64,000 nucleotides of DNA from an uncultured Christensenellaceae bacterium (GCA_910586905.1 CAJUIV010000005.1:1-64000); one strand, 5' to 3'; shown: positions 25,072-35,390, counted from the stretch's first letter. Notes: generated by a model from the sequence alone, not told the origin. Numbers and translations: made by a program.

Positions 25072-26202
25072 ATGACAAAATGGAAAGTTATCAAAGAAAA
25101 ACCGCCTAAGCGACCAAAAGAAAAAAAAGTAAAAACCCCTTTTCCCAAATGGATATTTACAACGCTTGCCGTGGTTATCATAACTGCCGCAGCTCTCGCT
25201 TGGGCATTACCAAATCTTCCAAAAAAACCGCAAAATCAGCCTTCTGCGCAATACAAAGGAGTTATTGAACTTTGGAACGTAGAAACGTTTGAAGGCGGTT
25301 GCGGCAGCAGGTCTACGTGGCTTACGAACAAATCGGCGAAATTCGAAAGCACTAACAAGGGTTTGTTCGTACACGTTACGAATTTGAGCGTAGAGCAGTT
25401 AAAACAGAAATTGCAGGACGGTCAAACTTTCGACCTTATATGTTTTTCGCGCGGGGTTGGCAATATCGTAAAAGACTATCTTGCCCCTCAAACCGCAAAC
25501 GTTATGTCCGCGCGTGAAAATTTTTTGATATCGGGGCAAATCAACGGTCAGCAATACGCAATGCCTTTGTATGCGGGGGCGTACTGTCTGTTTGCCCGAG
25601 AAACGCAGCTTTCCGAAGATAAGCTTTTGTCGTCCGCGCTTACGGCTACTTATACCAGAAAGATAGGAAAAAATACGGTTGAATTGAAACCGCTGATATG
25701 CGGATTTACCGACTTCAACAGTCCTTTAACCGCATTGGCAATGGCGGGCGGTAAGGGCGACGCCGCCGCAATAGAGGAAAACGTTACGCAGTATCAGGCG
25801 TATGAACAATTTGTGTCAAACAAAACCGCGGTAACGCTTTTGGGAACTCAGCGCGATTTATACCGGCTGTCTCAAAAAGAAAGTCAAAGCAAAATAGAAA
25901 AGCTGGGGTTCTGCGCGTTAACGGGATATACCGACTTGATACAGTACGTCGGAATTTCCAATACTTGCGGCGAAAAAGCTTCGAGCTGCGCAGAATACGT
26001 AAATTTCCTTTTGACAAAAGAGGTTCAATGCTCTCTCGTTAATTTGTCGATGTTTTCCGTATTGGAACAATCTATTTATACCGACGAAAAATACGTTTCC
26101 TGCGAAAACGCGCTGGCAGAGGCTTTTGTTCCCAACGCTTTTGCCGACGGCGAAGTAATCGCCAATCAGCGGCAAACGGCGAAAACGACTTTGGCGATTT
26201 AG
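25072..26202 (+). CDS. Membrane-anchored extracellular solute-binding-like protein
   Basis: A 376-residue protein with a basic N-terminal tail (KEKPPKRPKEKKVKTPFPK), a single membrane anchor (WIFTTLAVVIITAAALAWAL) and an external domain that resembles family 1 solute-binding proteins. IELWNVETFEGGCGSRSTWL is the typical opening, then FDLICFSRGVG and AMPLYAGAYCLFARE. It lacks a lipobox, so it is held by an uncleaved signal anchor. No ABC permease genes are adjacent; instead murB, whiA and dnaE follow one base downstream. A sensory or scaffolding role is thus as likely as transport. I chose ATG 25072, nine bases after GGAG; the ATG 21 bases earlier has no ribosome binding site. Confidence 0.75.
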   Translation: MTKWKVIKEKPPKRPKEKKVKTPFPKWIFTTLAVVIITAAALAWALPNLPKKPQNQPSAQYKGVIELWNVETFEGGCGSRSTWLTNKSAKFESTNKGLFVHVTNLSVEQLKQKLQDGQTFDLICFSRGVGNIVKDYLAPQTANVMSARENFLISGQINGQQYAMPLYAGAYCLFARETQLSEDKLLSSALTATYTRKIGKNTVELKPLICGFTDFNSPLTALAMAGGKGDAAAIEENVTQYQAYEQFVSNKTAVTLLGTQRDLYRLSQKESQSKIEKLGFCALTGYTDLIQYVGISNTCGEKASSCAEYVNFLLTKEVQCSLVNLSMFSVLEQSIYTDEKYVSCENALAEAFVPNAFADGEVIANQRQTAKTTLAI

Positions 26203-26203
26203 T

Positions 26204-27121
26204 ATGACGAACGGCGAATTGGAATTTTTACTTGCAAAAATGAAAAAATTTTCCGTACAATCTTGTCAAAACTTAGCCTTTTCGCAGTTGACAACTTTGG
26301 GCGTTGGGGGTACAATCAAATTGACTGTTTATCCCGATACGCCGCGTAAATTTAAACGTTCGGTAAGTTTGTTGGAAAAACTGCGAGTTAAGTATTATAT
26401 CGTGGGCAAAGGCAGCAATATTTTGGCAAGCGACGACGATTTCGACGGCGTAGTGATATCGACGGTTAAACTTAGTGCGATAAAGATACGCGGAGCGTCC
26501 GTTAAGGCGTATGCCGGAGTTTCCACCGCAAAACTTGCGTTAGAGTTGAAACGAAAAGGACTTTCCGGCGGAGAATTTTTTGCGTGTCTGCCCGCAAGCG
26601 TGGGCGGCGCCGTTGTTTGCAACGCGGGCTGCTACGGACAAAACGTCGAGGAGATGGTAAAAAAGGTCGCGGTATTATACAAAGGAAAAATTAAAATTCT
26701 TTCCGCTAAAAAGTGCGGTTTTTCAAAACGTAACAGTATTTTTAAGCGAACGGGCAAATACGCGGTATTATACGCGGTTTTCAAATTCGTCAAATCTACG
26801 CCACAAGCGGTATACAATACCATAACCGATATGAAGTGTAAAAAGGCGCAGTCGCAGCCGTTGAATTACCGTTCGGCGGGTTGCGTATTATATCACGACA
26901 GAGTGGCGGTTTCCAAACTGTTGGACGAGTCGGGACTGAAAGGATTGACTATAGGCGGAGCGCAGGTTTCCTTAAAGCACGCGGGATTCGTCGTAAATAC
27001 GGGCGACGCTACAAGCTGCGACGTTTATTCTTTAATACGGCGCATGCGCGAAACTTTAACGGCTAACTACGGAATATCCGCAAAAACGGAAGTATGTTTG
27101 GTTAATTTTTCAAAGGAATAA
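26204..27121 (+). CDS. murB: UDP-N-acetylmuramate dehydrogenase MurB
   Basis: A 305-residue FAD enzyme that reduces UDP-GlcNAc-enolpyruvate to UDP-MurNAc, a cytoplasmic step of peptidoglycan synthesis. FAD-binding parts: LTTLGVGG near 31, VGKGSNILASDDDF near 66, and LPASVGGAVVCNAGCYG near 130, typical of type II MurB. The proton-donor serine of the SAG-S-x-F motif is a cysteine here: RSAGCVLYHD, C227. The late motif KHAGFVVNTGDAT and the KTEV with the catalytic Glu near the end are intact. The gene starts one base after the solute-binding-like gene and ends two bases before whiA, in the common Clostridia order murB-(rapZ-yvcK)-whiA; rapZ and yvcK are missing from this spot. Confidence 0.92.
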   Translation: MTNGELEFLLAKMKKFSVQSCQNLAFSQLTTLGVGGTIKLTVYPDTPRKFKRSVSLLEKLRVKYYIVGKGSNILASDDDFDGVVISTVKLSAIKIRGASVKAYAGVSTAKLALELKRKGLSGGEFFACLPASVGGAVVCNAGCYGQNVEEMVKKVAVLYKGKIKILSAKKCGFSKRNSIFKRTGKYAVLYAVFKFVKSTPQAVYNTITDMKCKKAQSQPLNYRSAGCVLYHDRVAVSKLLDESGLKGLTIGGAQVSLKHAGFVVNTGDATSCDVYSLIRRMRETLTANYGISAKTEVCLVNFSKE

Positions 27122-27123
27122 CG

Positions 27124-28065
27124 ATGACATTTTCTCAAAGCGTTAAAAACGAAATACTTAAATCGTTGCGAGGCGTAAAAACTTGCTGCGCGTCCGCGTT
27201 TTTAAACGCCGCCTTAAAAGCTATCGGTTTTTTATCTATCGAACGTAAAAAGTATTATTTTTCGATAGAAAGCGACAATCACGAATTTTTGTCGCTGTGC
27301 TGTAATATGGCGTCAAACGCTTTCTCTGTAGACGGCAAAATACAAAGCTATAACGTTAACGCAAAAGGCGCCGCGGTATACAGTTGTTCGTTCGACGGTA
27401 ATTTGGGCGAAAAATTGGGTTTAACATTGCGCGGCGACGGCGGTTCGCTGGAACTTACGCGCGTTACGCAATACATAATCCCGCAAAATGAATGCTGTAA
27501 GAGAGTTTTTATGCAGTCGTTATTCGTCTCTTGCGGGTCGGTCGTTATACCGGTTGCCGATACTGACGTGGGAGAAAACACGCTGCGCGCGAAGTATCAT
27601 TTGGAACTGCGTTTTACAGACGAGGATTTTGCAAAGGCCGTTTTAGACGGTTACTCGCAGTTTCAGTTTAAAATTACTTCACGAAAAAACTATTTCGTGT
27701 TGTATTTAAAGGACAGCGAAAGAATAGCGGATTTTTTGGTATATTTAAACGCGATGTCAGCCAAATTGAAATTGGAAAACGTTATAATAGGAAGAAGTAT
27801 GCGTAACGACGCGAACCGTCAAAGCAACTGTATCTCCGCCAATATAGAAAAAAGCGTTGTCGCCGCCGAAAAACAGCTGAACGCTATTACCGAACTGAAA
27901 AGAAACGGGGTGTATAATAATTTGTCTTTACCGCTAAAGCAAATCGCCGAAATCCGTGAAAACAATCCCGAAGCCTCGCTCGACGAAATAGCGGCAATAT
28001 TAAATATTTCTAAAAGCGGAGCAAATCACAGATTCGCAAAACTGATAGAATTGGCATTTAAATAG
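27124..28065 (+). CDS. whiA: WhiA family DNA-binding regulator
   Basis: A 313-residue WhiA homologue. WhiA pairs a degenerate LAGLIDADG homing-endonuclease fold (about residues 85-215, with YHLELRFTDEDFAKAVLDG) with a C-terminal helix-turn-helix, residues about 230-310. The HTH includes RNDANRQSNCISANI, LPLKQIAEIRENNPEASL and ILNISKSGANHRFAKL. It controls sporulation in Streptomyces and affects cell division in Bacillus. The N-terminus MTFSQSVKNEILKSL is typical. AAGGAAT precedes ATG 27124. It lies two bases after murB and 33 before dnaE, so it is probably co-expressed with wall synthesis and replication genes. Confidence 0.95.
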   Translation: MTFSQSVKNEILKSLRGVKTCCASAFLNAALKAIGFLSIERKKYYFSIESDNHEFLSLCCNMASNAFSVDGKIQSYNVNAKGAAVYSCSFDGNLGEKLGLTLRGDGGSLELTRVTQYIIPQNECCKRVFMQSLFVSCGSVVIPVADTDVGENTLRAKYHLELRFTDEDFAKAVLDGYSQFQFKITSRKNYFVLYLKDSERIADFLVYLNAMSAKLKLENVIIGRSMRNDANRQSNCISANIEKSVVAAEKQLNAITELKRNGVYNNLSLPLKQIAEIRENNPEASLDEIAAILNISKSGANHRFAKLIELAFK

Positions 28066-28069
28066 AGAG

Positions 28070-28082
28070 CGACTTCGTCGCA
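28070..28082 (+). other. Small stable hairpin in whiA-dnaE gap
   Basis: GCGACTTCGTCGC folds into a tight hairpin with a C-UUC-G loop just after the whiA stop. It has no U-tract, so it may be a processing or partial attenuation point, or carry no function. Confidence 0.35.
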
Positions 28083-28098
28083 TCATACAGGAGAAAAA

Positions 28099-31000
28099 AT
28101 GAAACCGTTTGTACACTTACACCTGCACACCGAATACAGCCTTCTCGACGGAGCGACGCGTATCGACGATATGCTTCAACGGTGCAAAGAACTTAATATG
28201 CCCGCTATAGCCGTTACCGACCATGGAAATATGTACTGCGCTTGGAAATTTTTGAAGGCGGCAAATGCGGCGGGAGTAAAACCTATTATCGGATGCGAAT
28301 TTTATATGTGCGAAGACTTGCACGGCGTCGGTTACGATAACAGAGAATATTACCATCTTATTCTTCTCGCAAAAAACAACGTCGGTTATTATAATTTGTG
28401 CCGGCTTAATTCTATCGCGTTTGTAGAAGGATTTTATTATAAACCCAGAATCGATTTCGAAACTCTTAAAAAGTATCACGAAGGACTTGTTTGTCTTTCC
28501 GCTTGTATTGCGGGACAGCTTCCGCGTTTATTCCTTGCCGACCGTCCCGACGACGCAAAACAGCTTGCGCTTCAGTATAAGGAGTTGTTTGGCGAAGACT
28601 ATTATATAGAAATTCAGAAGCACGGTATTGCCGACGAAGACGCGGTAATGCCGCAGCTTGTCGCTCTTGCAAGAGAAATCGGCATTAAAATAGTCGTTAC
28701 CAACGACGTTCACTACTTAAACAAAGAAGACGCCGAAATTCAGGATATTATGATGTGCGTACAAATGGGTAGGTACGTTGACGATACGGATAGAATGAAA
28801 TTTCAGGGCGAAGAATTCTATCTTAAAAATCACGACGAAATGGCGGAGTTGTTTCCCAATTTGCCCGACGCAATAGAAACTACGCTTGAAATCGCCGAAA
28901 AATGCAACGTCGATTTCGGCAAAGAAAAACTATTGCCGCTTTATACCGCTCCCGACAATATGACTTCTCCCGAATATCTTAGATATTTGCTGGAAGAAGG
29001 ACTTAAAGTCAAGTATCCTAATTGTACGCAGGAAATTCGCGACCGCATCGAGTACGAGTACAACGTCATATGTACGATGGGCTTCGTAGATTACTATCTT
29101 ATAGTGTGGGACTTTATAAACTACGCCAAAACCAACGGTATTCCGGTAGGACCGGGGCGCGGCAGCGGAGCGGGCAGTGTGATAGCGTATTTAATAGGAA
29201 TAACGGAAGTTGAGCCTTTCCGCTTTAATCTTATGTTCGAGCGTTTTTTAAATCCCGAGCGTAAGTCTATGCCGGATTTCGACGTAGACTTTTGTATGGA
29301 CAGGCGCGGCGAAGTTATAGATTACGTCCACCGCAAATACGGCAACGATAACGTTTGCCAGATAGTAACATTCGGAACGATGGCGGCTAAAAACGCTATA
29401 CGCGATGTCGCAAGAGTGCTGCGCGTACCTATTTCCGAATCTAACCGTCTTGCTAAAATGGTTCCCGACGGTTTCAGATACACTCTCAGACATTTGCTTG
29501 GACAAAAGCCTTACAAAAAGCCCGAAGATACGTACGTTTCGGACGAGCTGATTCAGGCGTATAACGACCCGTCAACGCACAAGGTAATAGATATCGCTAC
29601 TCGTATCGAAGGCTCTCCGAGACAAACCGGAATGCACGCCGCGGGCGTAGTTATCTGCCGCGAAAAGGTTTCAGACCACGTTCCGCTTCAAACCAACGGC
29701 GGAAGTCTTGCCAAAGGCGGAATCGTAACCACTCAGTACAATATGGTCGAGGTTGAGGAACTGGGGCTTCTTAAAATGGACTTTTTGGGACTCAGAACTT
29801 TAACAGACATCAAAAAGGCGTGCGACTACGTTTACGAAAACTACGGAGTTAAAGTAGACTTTTCTAAAGACGATTATTCCGATCCCAACGTTTTCAATTT
29901 GATTAGTTCCGGCGATACCATGTGCATATTCCAGCTTGAAAGCGGCGGTATGTGCGACCTTATGCGCAAAATGAAGCCTACGGGGCTTGAAGAAATTATA
30001 GCCGGTATCAGTTTGTACCGACCGGGACCTATGCAGTATATAAGCGATTATATAGACTGTAAATTCGACAAATCGAAAATTCATTATTTGCATCCTTCGA
30101 TGGAGTCTATTTTGTCGGTAACCAACGGCTGTATAGTTTATCAGGAACAGGTAATGCAGTTAGTGCAGAAATTGGCGGGATTTTCTACCGCTCTTGCGGA
30201 TAACGTGCGTTACGCTATGAGCAAGAAAAAGGCACAGATGATGAAAGACCTCGGCGAATTGTTTGTTCACGGAGGAACTTGGGCTGACGGCAAAATTCCC
30301 AAAAACGAAGCGGAAATTAAAAAAGCGAAAAAAGTCGAAACCGTGCCGGGCTGCGTAAATAACGGTATTCCCGAAGATATAGCTTTGCAAATATACAAGC
30401 AGCTGGACGACTTTTCGCAATACGCGTTTAACAAATCGCACGCAACGTGTTACGCTTATGTAACTTATCAAACCGCTTGGCTTAAAAATTACTATCCCGT
30501 AGAGTTTATTTGCGCATTGCTTAACAACCGAATAACGGACATTTCGCAGATAAAAAAATATATGGAGTATGCGAAATCTCAAAATATAAAAATTTTGCCT
30601 CCTTGTATCAACCGAAGTCGCGACGAATTCAGAGTAGAAAACGGCGCGATACGTTTCGGTCTCGGCGGTATAAAAAATATAGGCGTAGGCGTAGTTAAAC
30701 AAATCGTCGACGAACGCGAACGCGCAGGCGAGTTTGCCGATATGAGCGACTTGTTTGAAAGATGCGCCGGTTTTATCAACAAACGCTTGATAGAAAACTT
30801 TATCAAAGGCGGCGCTTTCGACTGTTTCGGCAGAACGCGAGCGGATATGCTGCAATGGTACGTAGAAGAACTAAACGACGTTTTAGACCGAAACAAAATG
30901 CACTCGACGGGACAAATCTCGATATTCGATATGATGCCGGAGCTTAAAACTACGTCGCGTCCTCAGCACGAACAAGTTAAAGAATTTCCCAAACAAGTGC

Positions 31001-31674
31001 TGTATAACTACGAAAACGAAGTTTTGGGTTTGTATATGACGGGTTCGCCGCTTGACGATTACGATGATATAGCGGAACGTTATAATTTCGATTTCAACAC
31101 TGGCGAAACCATGGCGTACGTCCCCGACGGCTCGGAAGACGGAGAAAAAGTTATTCCGGAAGTAAAAAAGAGATACGTAACGACAGGCGGAATTCTCAGA
31201 GATATACGTATCGTCGTAGGGAAAGACAATAACCGTATGGGGTTCGGAGTACTGGAAGATAAATACGACAGTATAGAAGTCGCTTTGTACGGTACGACTT
31301 ACGAACGCTTTAAAACGTTGTTCGGAGCCGACGCTTTCGTGGTAGTAAAAGGTAATTTGGCGGAATCCCGCGACGGTTATAAAATAAATATTCGCGAAAT
31401 AATAAATCCCCGAGAAGAACACGAAGAAGAAAATACGCGAAGAAAAAAGTCGGCGGCAAAAACGACTTTGTATTTAAAAATGGATGAACGCGACGAAGAA
31501 AAATACGCCAAAGTGGTGGATTTACTTCAGCAGTACGAAGGGTCGATTCCCGTAAAAATAAAGATTGAAGGTAAAATTTACGTTTTGGAAACCACAGTGC
31601 GTAAATGCAGCGGAATCGAATACGAGTTGGGATTGATTCTTGGCGAATCTAACGTTATCTTTTTTGAAAAATAG
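28099..31674 (+). CDS. dnaE: DNA polymerase III alpha subunit, DnaE type
   Basis: A 1191-residue replicative-type polymerase. The N-terminal PHP domain opens with FVHLHLHTEYSLLDGA and has VTDHGNMYCAWKF near 42 and TNDVHYL near 203. The polymerase core holds PGRGSGAGSVIAYLIGI near 352 and the catalytic acids in PDFDVDFCMDRRGEVIDYV (D395 and D397). The tau/beta-clamp-binding part follows in the thumb and finger region. Next come a helix-hairpin-helix near 870 and an OB fold near 1010-1110 with VTTGGILRDIRIV. It has no inserted 3'-5' exonuclease, which separates it from PolC. In Bacillota with PolC, DnaE extends primers; PolC is not in the window. ACAGGAG precedes ATG 28099. Confidence 0.97.
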   Translation: MKPFVHLHLHTEYSLLDGATRIDDMLQRCKELNMPAIAVTDHGNMYCAWKFLKAANAAGVKPIIGCEFYMCEDLHGVGYDNREYYHLILLAKNNVGYYNLCRLNSIAFVEGFYYKPRIDFETLKKYHEGLVCLSACIAGQLPRLFLADRPDDAKQLALQYKELFGEDYYIEIQKHGIADEDAVMPQLVALAREIGIKIVVTNDVHYLNKEDAEIQDIMMCVQMGRYVDDTDRMKFQGEEFYLKNHDEMAELFPNLPDAIETTLEIAEKCNVDFGKEKLLPLYTAPDNMTSPEYLRYLLEEGLKVKYPNCTQEIRDRIEYEYNVICTMGFVDYYLIVWDFINYAKTNGIPVGPGRGSGAGSVIAYLIGITEVEPFRFNLMFERFLNPERKSMPDFDVDFCMDRRGEVIDYVHRKYGNDNVCQIVTFGTMAAKNAIRDVARVLRVPISESNRLAKMVPDGFRYTLRHLLGQKPYKKPEDTYVSDELIQAYNDPSTHKVIDIATRIEGSPRQTGMHAAGVVICREKVSDHVPLQTNGGSLAKGGIVTTQYNMVEVEELGLLKMDFLGLRTLTDIKKACDYVYENYGVKVDFSKDDYSDPNVFNLISSGDTMCIFQLESGGMCDLMRKMKPTGLEEIIAGISLYRPGPMQYISDYIDCKFDKSKIHYLHPSMESILSVTNGCIVYQEQVMQLVQKLAGFSTALADNVRYAMSKKKAQMMKDLGELFVHGGTWADGKIPKNEAEIKKAKKVETVPGCVNNGIPEDIALQIYKQLDDFSQYAFNKSHATCYAYVTYQTAWLKNYYPVEFICALLNNRITDISQIKKYMEYAKSQNIKILPPCINRSRDEFRVENGAIRFGLGGIKNIGVGVVKQIVDERERAGEFADMSDLFERCAGFINKRLIENFIKGGAFDCFGRTRADMLQWYVEELNDVLDRNKMHSTGQISIFDMMPELKTTSRPQHEQVKEFPKQVLYNYENEVLGLYMTGSPLDDYDDIAERYNFDFNTGETMAYVPDGSEDGEKVIPEVKKRYVTTGGILRDIRIVVGKDNNRMGFGVLEDKYDSIEVALYGTTYERFKTLFGADAFVVVKGNLAESRDGYKINIREIINPREEHEEENTRRKKSAAKTTLYLKMDERDEEKYAKVVDLLQQYEGSIPVKIKIEGKIYVLETTVRKCSGIEYELGLILGESNVIFFEK

Positions 31675-31708
31675 TTGTTCGTGTGTTTCTCGAAAAAGGC
31701 TTCGGGAA

Positions 31709-31858
31709 CTACGTGTCGGCAAATTTTTTAAGCGAACGCGCGCTCTTCGGATGATAAACGGTGTACAGCCTGTTTGTAATGACGTAATCTCTGCGTTCAA
31801 TCGGCGTTGGAGAATACCGGCTGTAAACGAACGAATTGTTGAAAGATTCTGTTGCATT
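31709..31858 (-). pseudogene. Possible coding remnant after dnaE
   Basis: On the minus strand one frame without a start codon stays open from 31858 to TAG 31709-31711 and reads like protein: ESFNNSFVYSRYSPTP, then ERRDYVITNRLYTVYHP, then KSARSLKKFADT. Composition looks coding, and an ATG lies in the neighbouring frame just upstream. I do not recognise a family. It may be the tail of a gene cut down by a frameshift, or chance. The rest of the dnaE to ABC gap (31675-32259) shows only a terminator and a promoter. Confidence 0.3.
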
Positions 31859-31895
31859 TTAGTTTGACATCCGATTAGAAAATAATAATTTTATT

Positions 31896-31935
31896 CAAAA
31901 ACGGTTTAAACGTCGGCGTTTAAGCCGTTTTTGTC
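31896..31935 (+). terminator. Strong terminator
   Basis: A 17-bp stem with one G-U pair (31896-31912 with 31917-31933), 4-base loop. It contains its own T-run in the 3' arm and can end dnaE transcription. Confidence 0.85.
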
Positions 31936-32137
31936 TTGTATCGTTGCGTCGTTTGGGTGCGGTAGCATAATTTTGCGTCAGAGCATATTCATATGTTTAT
32001 AATGAGATATATTCACGACCAATGTTATTGTTTTAACGGTTAATACAAATACTACTTTGAGTATTGTCGAAAAAAAGATGTTTTTAGCATAAAAACAAAA
32101 AGTTTAAAAACATATCCGTTTTTCAACCGTTTTTCAG

Positions 32138-32167
32138 TTGCGAGTTTTATTATTGTTTTGGTATAAT
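32138..32167 (+). promoter_or_regulatory. Promoter of MacB-like ABC gene
   Basis: TTGCGA (32138-32143), 18-base spacer, TATAAT (32162-32167), with a leader of about 85 bases. Confidence 0.6.
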
Positions 32168-32259
32168 TATTTCGGCTTATGTTGCCGTCTTGCGTTATTT
32201 TTCGCGTTTAAACAGTACGGCAAGCAATTTACGTAAAATTTTTTTTAGGAGAAACTTAG

Positions 32260-35148
32260 ATGTTACAACTAAAACAAATTACAAAAGATTACGTCGTAGC
32301 AGACACCAAAGTTAAGGCGTTAAAAGGCGTTGATATTTCGTTTAGAAAAAACGAATTCGTATCCGTTTTGGGACCTTCCGGCTGCGGAAAAACGACGCTG
32401 CTTAATATTATAGGAGGACTCGACCACTACACGAGCGGCGAGTTGTTTATAAACGGCGTAAGCACCGCCCGTTACAACGACAGAGATTGGGATAACTACC
32501 GCAATCACAGTATAGGATTCGTTTTTCAAAGTTACAATCTGATTCCTCATCAAACTATTTCGGAAAACGTAGAATTGGCGCTTTCTATTTCCGGTATAGA
32601 CAAGGCGGAAAGAATCCGCCGCGCTCACGAAGCGCTCGATAAAGTAGGACTCGAGGGACAGTATAACAAAAAGCCGAACCAACTTTCCGGAGGACAGTGC
32701 CAGCGCGTGGCTATAGCGCGCGCTATAGTAAACGAACCGGAAATTTTGCTTGCAGACGAACCTACCGGCGCGCTGGATACCAAAACGTCCGTTCAGATAA
32801 TGGAGATAATAAAAGAAATTGCTCAAGAACGTTTGGTTATAATGGTTACTCATAACCCCGAACTTGCCGAGCAGTATTCTACCCGTATCATCAAACTGTT
32901 GGACGGAAACGTCGTTGACGATACCAATCCGTTCGATATGGACGCTTTCAGTAAAGAACAGCAAGCCGAAATCGAAGAGAAACAAGCGGAAGAGCAGGAG
33001 TCTACGGCCGCCGACGTTTCGCAAGAAACGAATACTTTGACGGAGCGTCGCCCTAACAAGAAAAAGTCTAAAAAGAAAACGAAAAAATCTCAAAAAGCAA
33101 AGTTGTCGTTTTGGGGAGCGTTTAAGCTGTCGTCGAGAAATCTTATGACGAAATTTAAGCGTACGTTTTTGGTGTGCTTGGCAGGTTCGATAGGTATCAT
33201 AGGCGTTGCTACCGTTTTGGCGGTTTCCAGCGGCGTTCAAGGATATATCCACGGTATGCAGGACGATATGCTCAGCGGAAACCCCGTAACTATCAGTACC
33301 GAAACTATGAATATGGACGCCGTAATGACGGCAATGAACAATATGGCAACGGTAGACGCCGTTAAACCCGCAATCAAAGACGGGTACGTTAACGTGGATA
33401 AAATAATAGAATATCTTGTCGCCCGCGGCAACGACATGTCGTCTATGATGGTTACAAACGATATTACGAAAGAATATGTTTCTTACGTAGACGCCATGCC
33501 TAAGGAATACTATTCTGCAATGCTTAAGACCTACGGCGTCAATATGTCCCATAATCTTTATACGGAATTCGATATGTACGGCGGTAAAAAAGTAATGTCG
33601 CTGTCTACCGCTAATACGATATATTCGTCGATGTTGGGAAAAATGGAAGAGTATAGCCAGTATTCCGCATATATATCTATGTTTACCGAGAGTTTCAGAG
33701 TGGTGCCGAATAATCCCGATTATATTTTATCTCAGTACGATATGTTGGGAACGAACGGTAAAATAGCAACGGAAGCGGACGAAATAATGATAGTGGTAAG
33801 CAAAGATACGGCGCTTACGGATTTGTTACTCGCGCAGTTCGGATACTATTCGCAAGACGAATTTATGAACCTGGTAGACGACGCAGTCAAACAAAACGGA
33901 GAGGAAAAAGACGGCGGTTACCGCGAAAGCCTTTCCTACGACGAACTTATCGGCAAAACGTTTATCTACTATCCCAACGACACGGTATACAACAAGGAAA
34001 CGGACAGACAATCTGGCGATACGTATTTTACGTATAATCCTGATGCCGGCGAAAACTGGAATACGGGCAAAGAACTTAAAATCACCGCCATATTACGTCC
34101 CAAAGAAACTATTTCTTACGGCTGTCTCAAGAGCGGATTTTACTATACGCAAGCTCTTTCCGACGAGGTATTAAAACTCGGCGCCGATTCCGAAATCGTA
34201 AGTTTTTTGAAAGAAAAAGGAAAATATCAATTCTCCGTCAAGTATGACGAAGAATTTATGAAGCTTGTTGAAGAAGCCCAAAACGGCAATGTGGCTTCTA
34301 TGCTCAAATTGATGGAAAAAATGCGGGAAGGCGTTTCTTATAACTATTCGTTTAAAATGAAAGACGAATCTCAACCGTCCGGTTTCGTTACTTATAACGA
34401 GTTCGGTTTCGTCGGCAGCGTAGACAGTATGAAGGCGATGATGGACGTAATGATGGGAGGCTCTATGTCGGCGGAATACACGTTGACTCTGCGCAATTTG
34501 GGCGGAATAAATATCCCAAGCAGAATTGCGATTTATCCTTTGAGTTTCGACGATAAAGATTTGGTTACCGACTACTTAAAAGAGTGGAACGCGGATAAAG
34601 ACTTGGTTGTCGACGGCATTACGCTGCCTAAAAACGACGTTAAAGACCCCGTTACCGGCGAAGTGATAACAAAGGGACGTTCCAATATAATCCACACGGA
34701 TAATTTGGAACTCGTAATAAATTTAATAAATCAATTTATCAATATCATAACGATAGCGCTGGTGTGTTTTACAGCTTTATCGCTTGTCGTGTCTACCGTA
34801 ATGATAGCGATTATCACCTACGTTTCCGTTATAGAACGTATAAAGGAAATAGGCGTTATACGCTCGCTCGGCGGACGCAAACGCGACGTTTCCAATTTGT
34901 TTATCGCCGAAACGTTTATTATCGGCGGTATATCGGGCGTTTTGGGTATTGCTGTAACTTACGGATTATCAGGTATAATCAATTTGATTTTGGGAAGTCT
35001 GTTCGGAGTATATACTATCGCTTCTTTGCCGGTGCTGTCCGCGTTGATTATGATTGCAATAAGTATAGGCTTAACGCTTATATCCGGTCTTATCCCCGCA
35101 AGTTTAGCCGCGAAGAAATACCCTGTCGAGAGCTTGCGAACGGAATAA
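32260..35148 (+). CDS. MacB-like ABC transporter, ATPase fused to FtsX permease
   Basis: A 962-residue fusion. The ATPase domain (1-225) is of the LolD/MacB class: Walker [11 protein letters not shown]-loop FVFQSYN, signature [14 protein letters not shown], Walker [13 protein letters not shown] and switch MVTHN. A charged linker (226-290) with a run of Lys leads to the first membrane segment near [20 protein letters not shown]. Then comes a large external domain (about 320-830) and three C-terminal membrane segments in the FtsX domain, with [20 protein letters not shown]. MacB-type machines move lipids, peptides or antibiotics by mechanotransmission rather than classical transport. The external domain here is larger than the usual 200-250 residues. 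AGGAG precedes ATG 32260. A terminator isolates it from the next ABC pair. Confidence 0.92.
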   Translation: MLQLKQITKDYVVADTKVKALKGVDISFRKNEFVSVLGPSGCGKTTLLNIIGGLDHYTSGELFINGVSTARYNDRDWDNYRNHSIGFVFQSYNLIPHQTISENVELALSISGIDKAERIRRAHEALDKVGLEGQYNKKPNQLSGGQCQRVAIARAIVNEPEILLADEPTGALDTKTSVQIMEIIKEIAQERLVIMVTHNPELAEQYSTRIIKLLDGNVVDDTNPFDMDAFSKEQQAEIEEKQAEEQESTAADVSQETNTLTERRPNKKKSKKKTKKSQKAKLSFWGAFKLSSRNLMTKFKRTFLVCLAGSIGIIGVATVLAVSSGVQGYIHGMQDDMLSGNPVTISTETMNMDAVMTAMNNMATVDAVKPAIKDGYVNVDKIIEYLVARGNDMSSMMVTNDITKEYVSYVDAMPKEYYSAMLKTYGVNMSHNLYTEFDMYGGKKVMSLSTANTIYSSMLGKMEEYSQYSAYISMFTESFRVVPNNPDYILSQYDMLGTNGKIATEADEIMIVVSKDTALTDLLLAQFGYYSQDEFMNLVDDAVKQNGEEKDGGYRESLSYDELIGKTFIYYPNDTVYNKETDRQSGDTYFTYNPDAGENWNTGKELKITAILRPKETISYGCLKSGFYYTQALSDEVLKLGADSEIVSFLKEKGKYQFSVKYDEEFMKLVEEAQNGNVASMLKLMEKMREGVSYNYSFKMKDESQPSGFVTYNEFGFVGSVDSMKAMMDVMMGGSMSAEYTLTLRNLGGINIPSRIAIYPLSFDDKDLVTDYLKEWNADKDLVVDGITLPKNDVKDPVTGEVITKGRSNIIHTDNLELVINLINQFINIITIALVCFTALSLVVSTVMIAIITYVSVIERIKEIGVIRSLGGRKRDVSNLFIAETFIIGGISGVLGIAVTYGLSGIINLILGSLFGVYTIASLPVLSALIMIAISIGLTLISGLIPASLAAKKYPVESLRTE

Positions 35149-35162
35149 AATTCTGTTTATAT

Positions 35163-35198
35163 ATAGCGTTTGGCTTAAAAGTCAAACGCTATTTTAAC
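35163..35198 (+). terminator. Terminator of MacB-like gene
   Basis: A 10-bp perfect stem ATAGCGTTTG with CAAACGCTAT, then TTTAACG. Confidence 0.75.
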
Positions 35199-35297
35199 GA
35201 AGAAAATAGAAATTACGCGTGTATTTTGTAATCCTACGTTTGTCGGTTCAACGTATTTTTCGTCAAAAAAAGTTTAAAAACGCTTTCGAAATTCAGT

Positions 35298-35325
35298 TTG
35301 CATAAAGTCGAAAATAGTATATAAT
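35298..35325 (+). promoter_or_regulatory. Promoter of ABC exporter pair
   Basis: TTGCAT (35298-35303), 16-base spacer, TATAAT (35320-35325), 65 bases before the first start codon. Confidence 0.65.
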
Positions 35326-35390
35326 ATGTTAATTGTTTGCAAGTTCGCATTAAGCGAAGTCAACTGTTTATAGAAATAAAAAGGAAGAAT

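Noticed and set aside
32320..33552. A 410-codon minus-strand frame under the ABC gene
   Set aside because: Antisense of the MacB-like gene, rich in His, Arg and Phe as expected from complementing host codons; no ribosome binding site.
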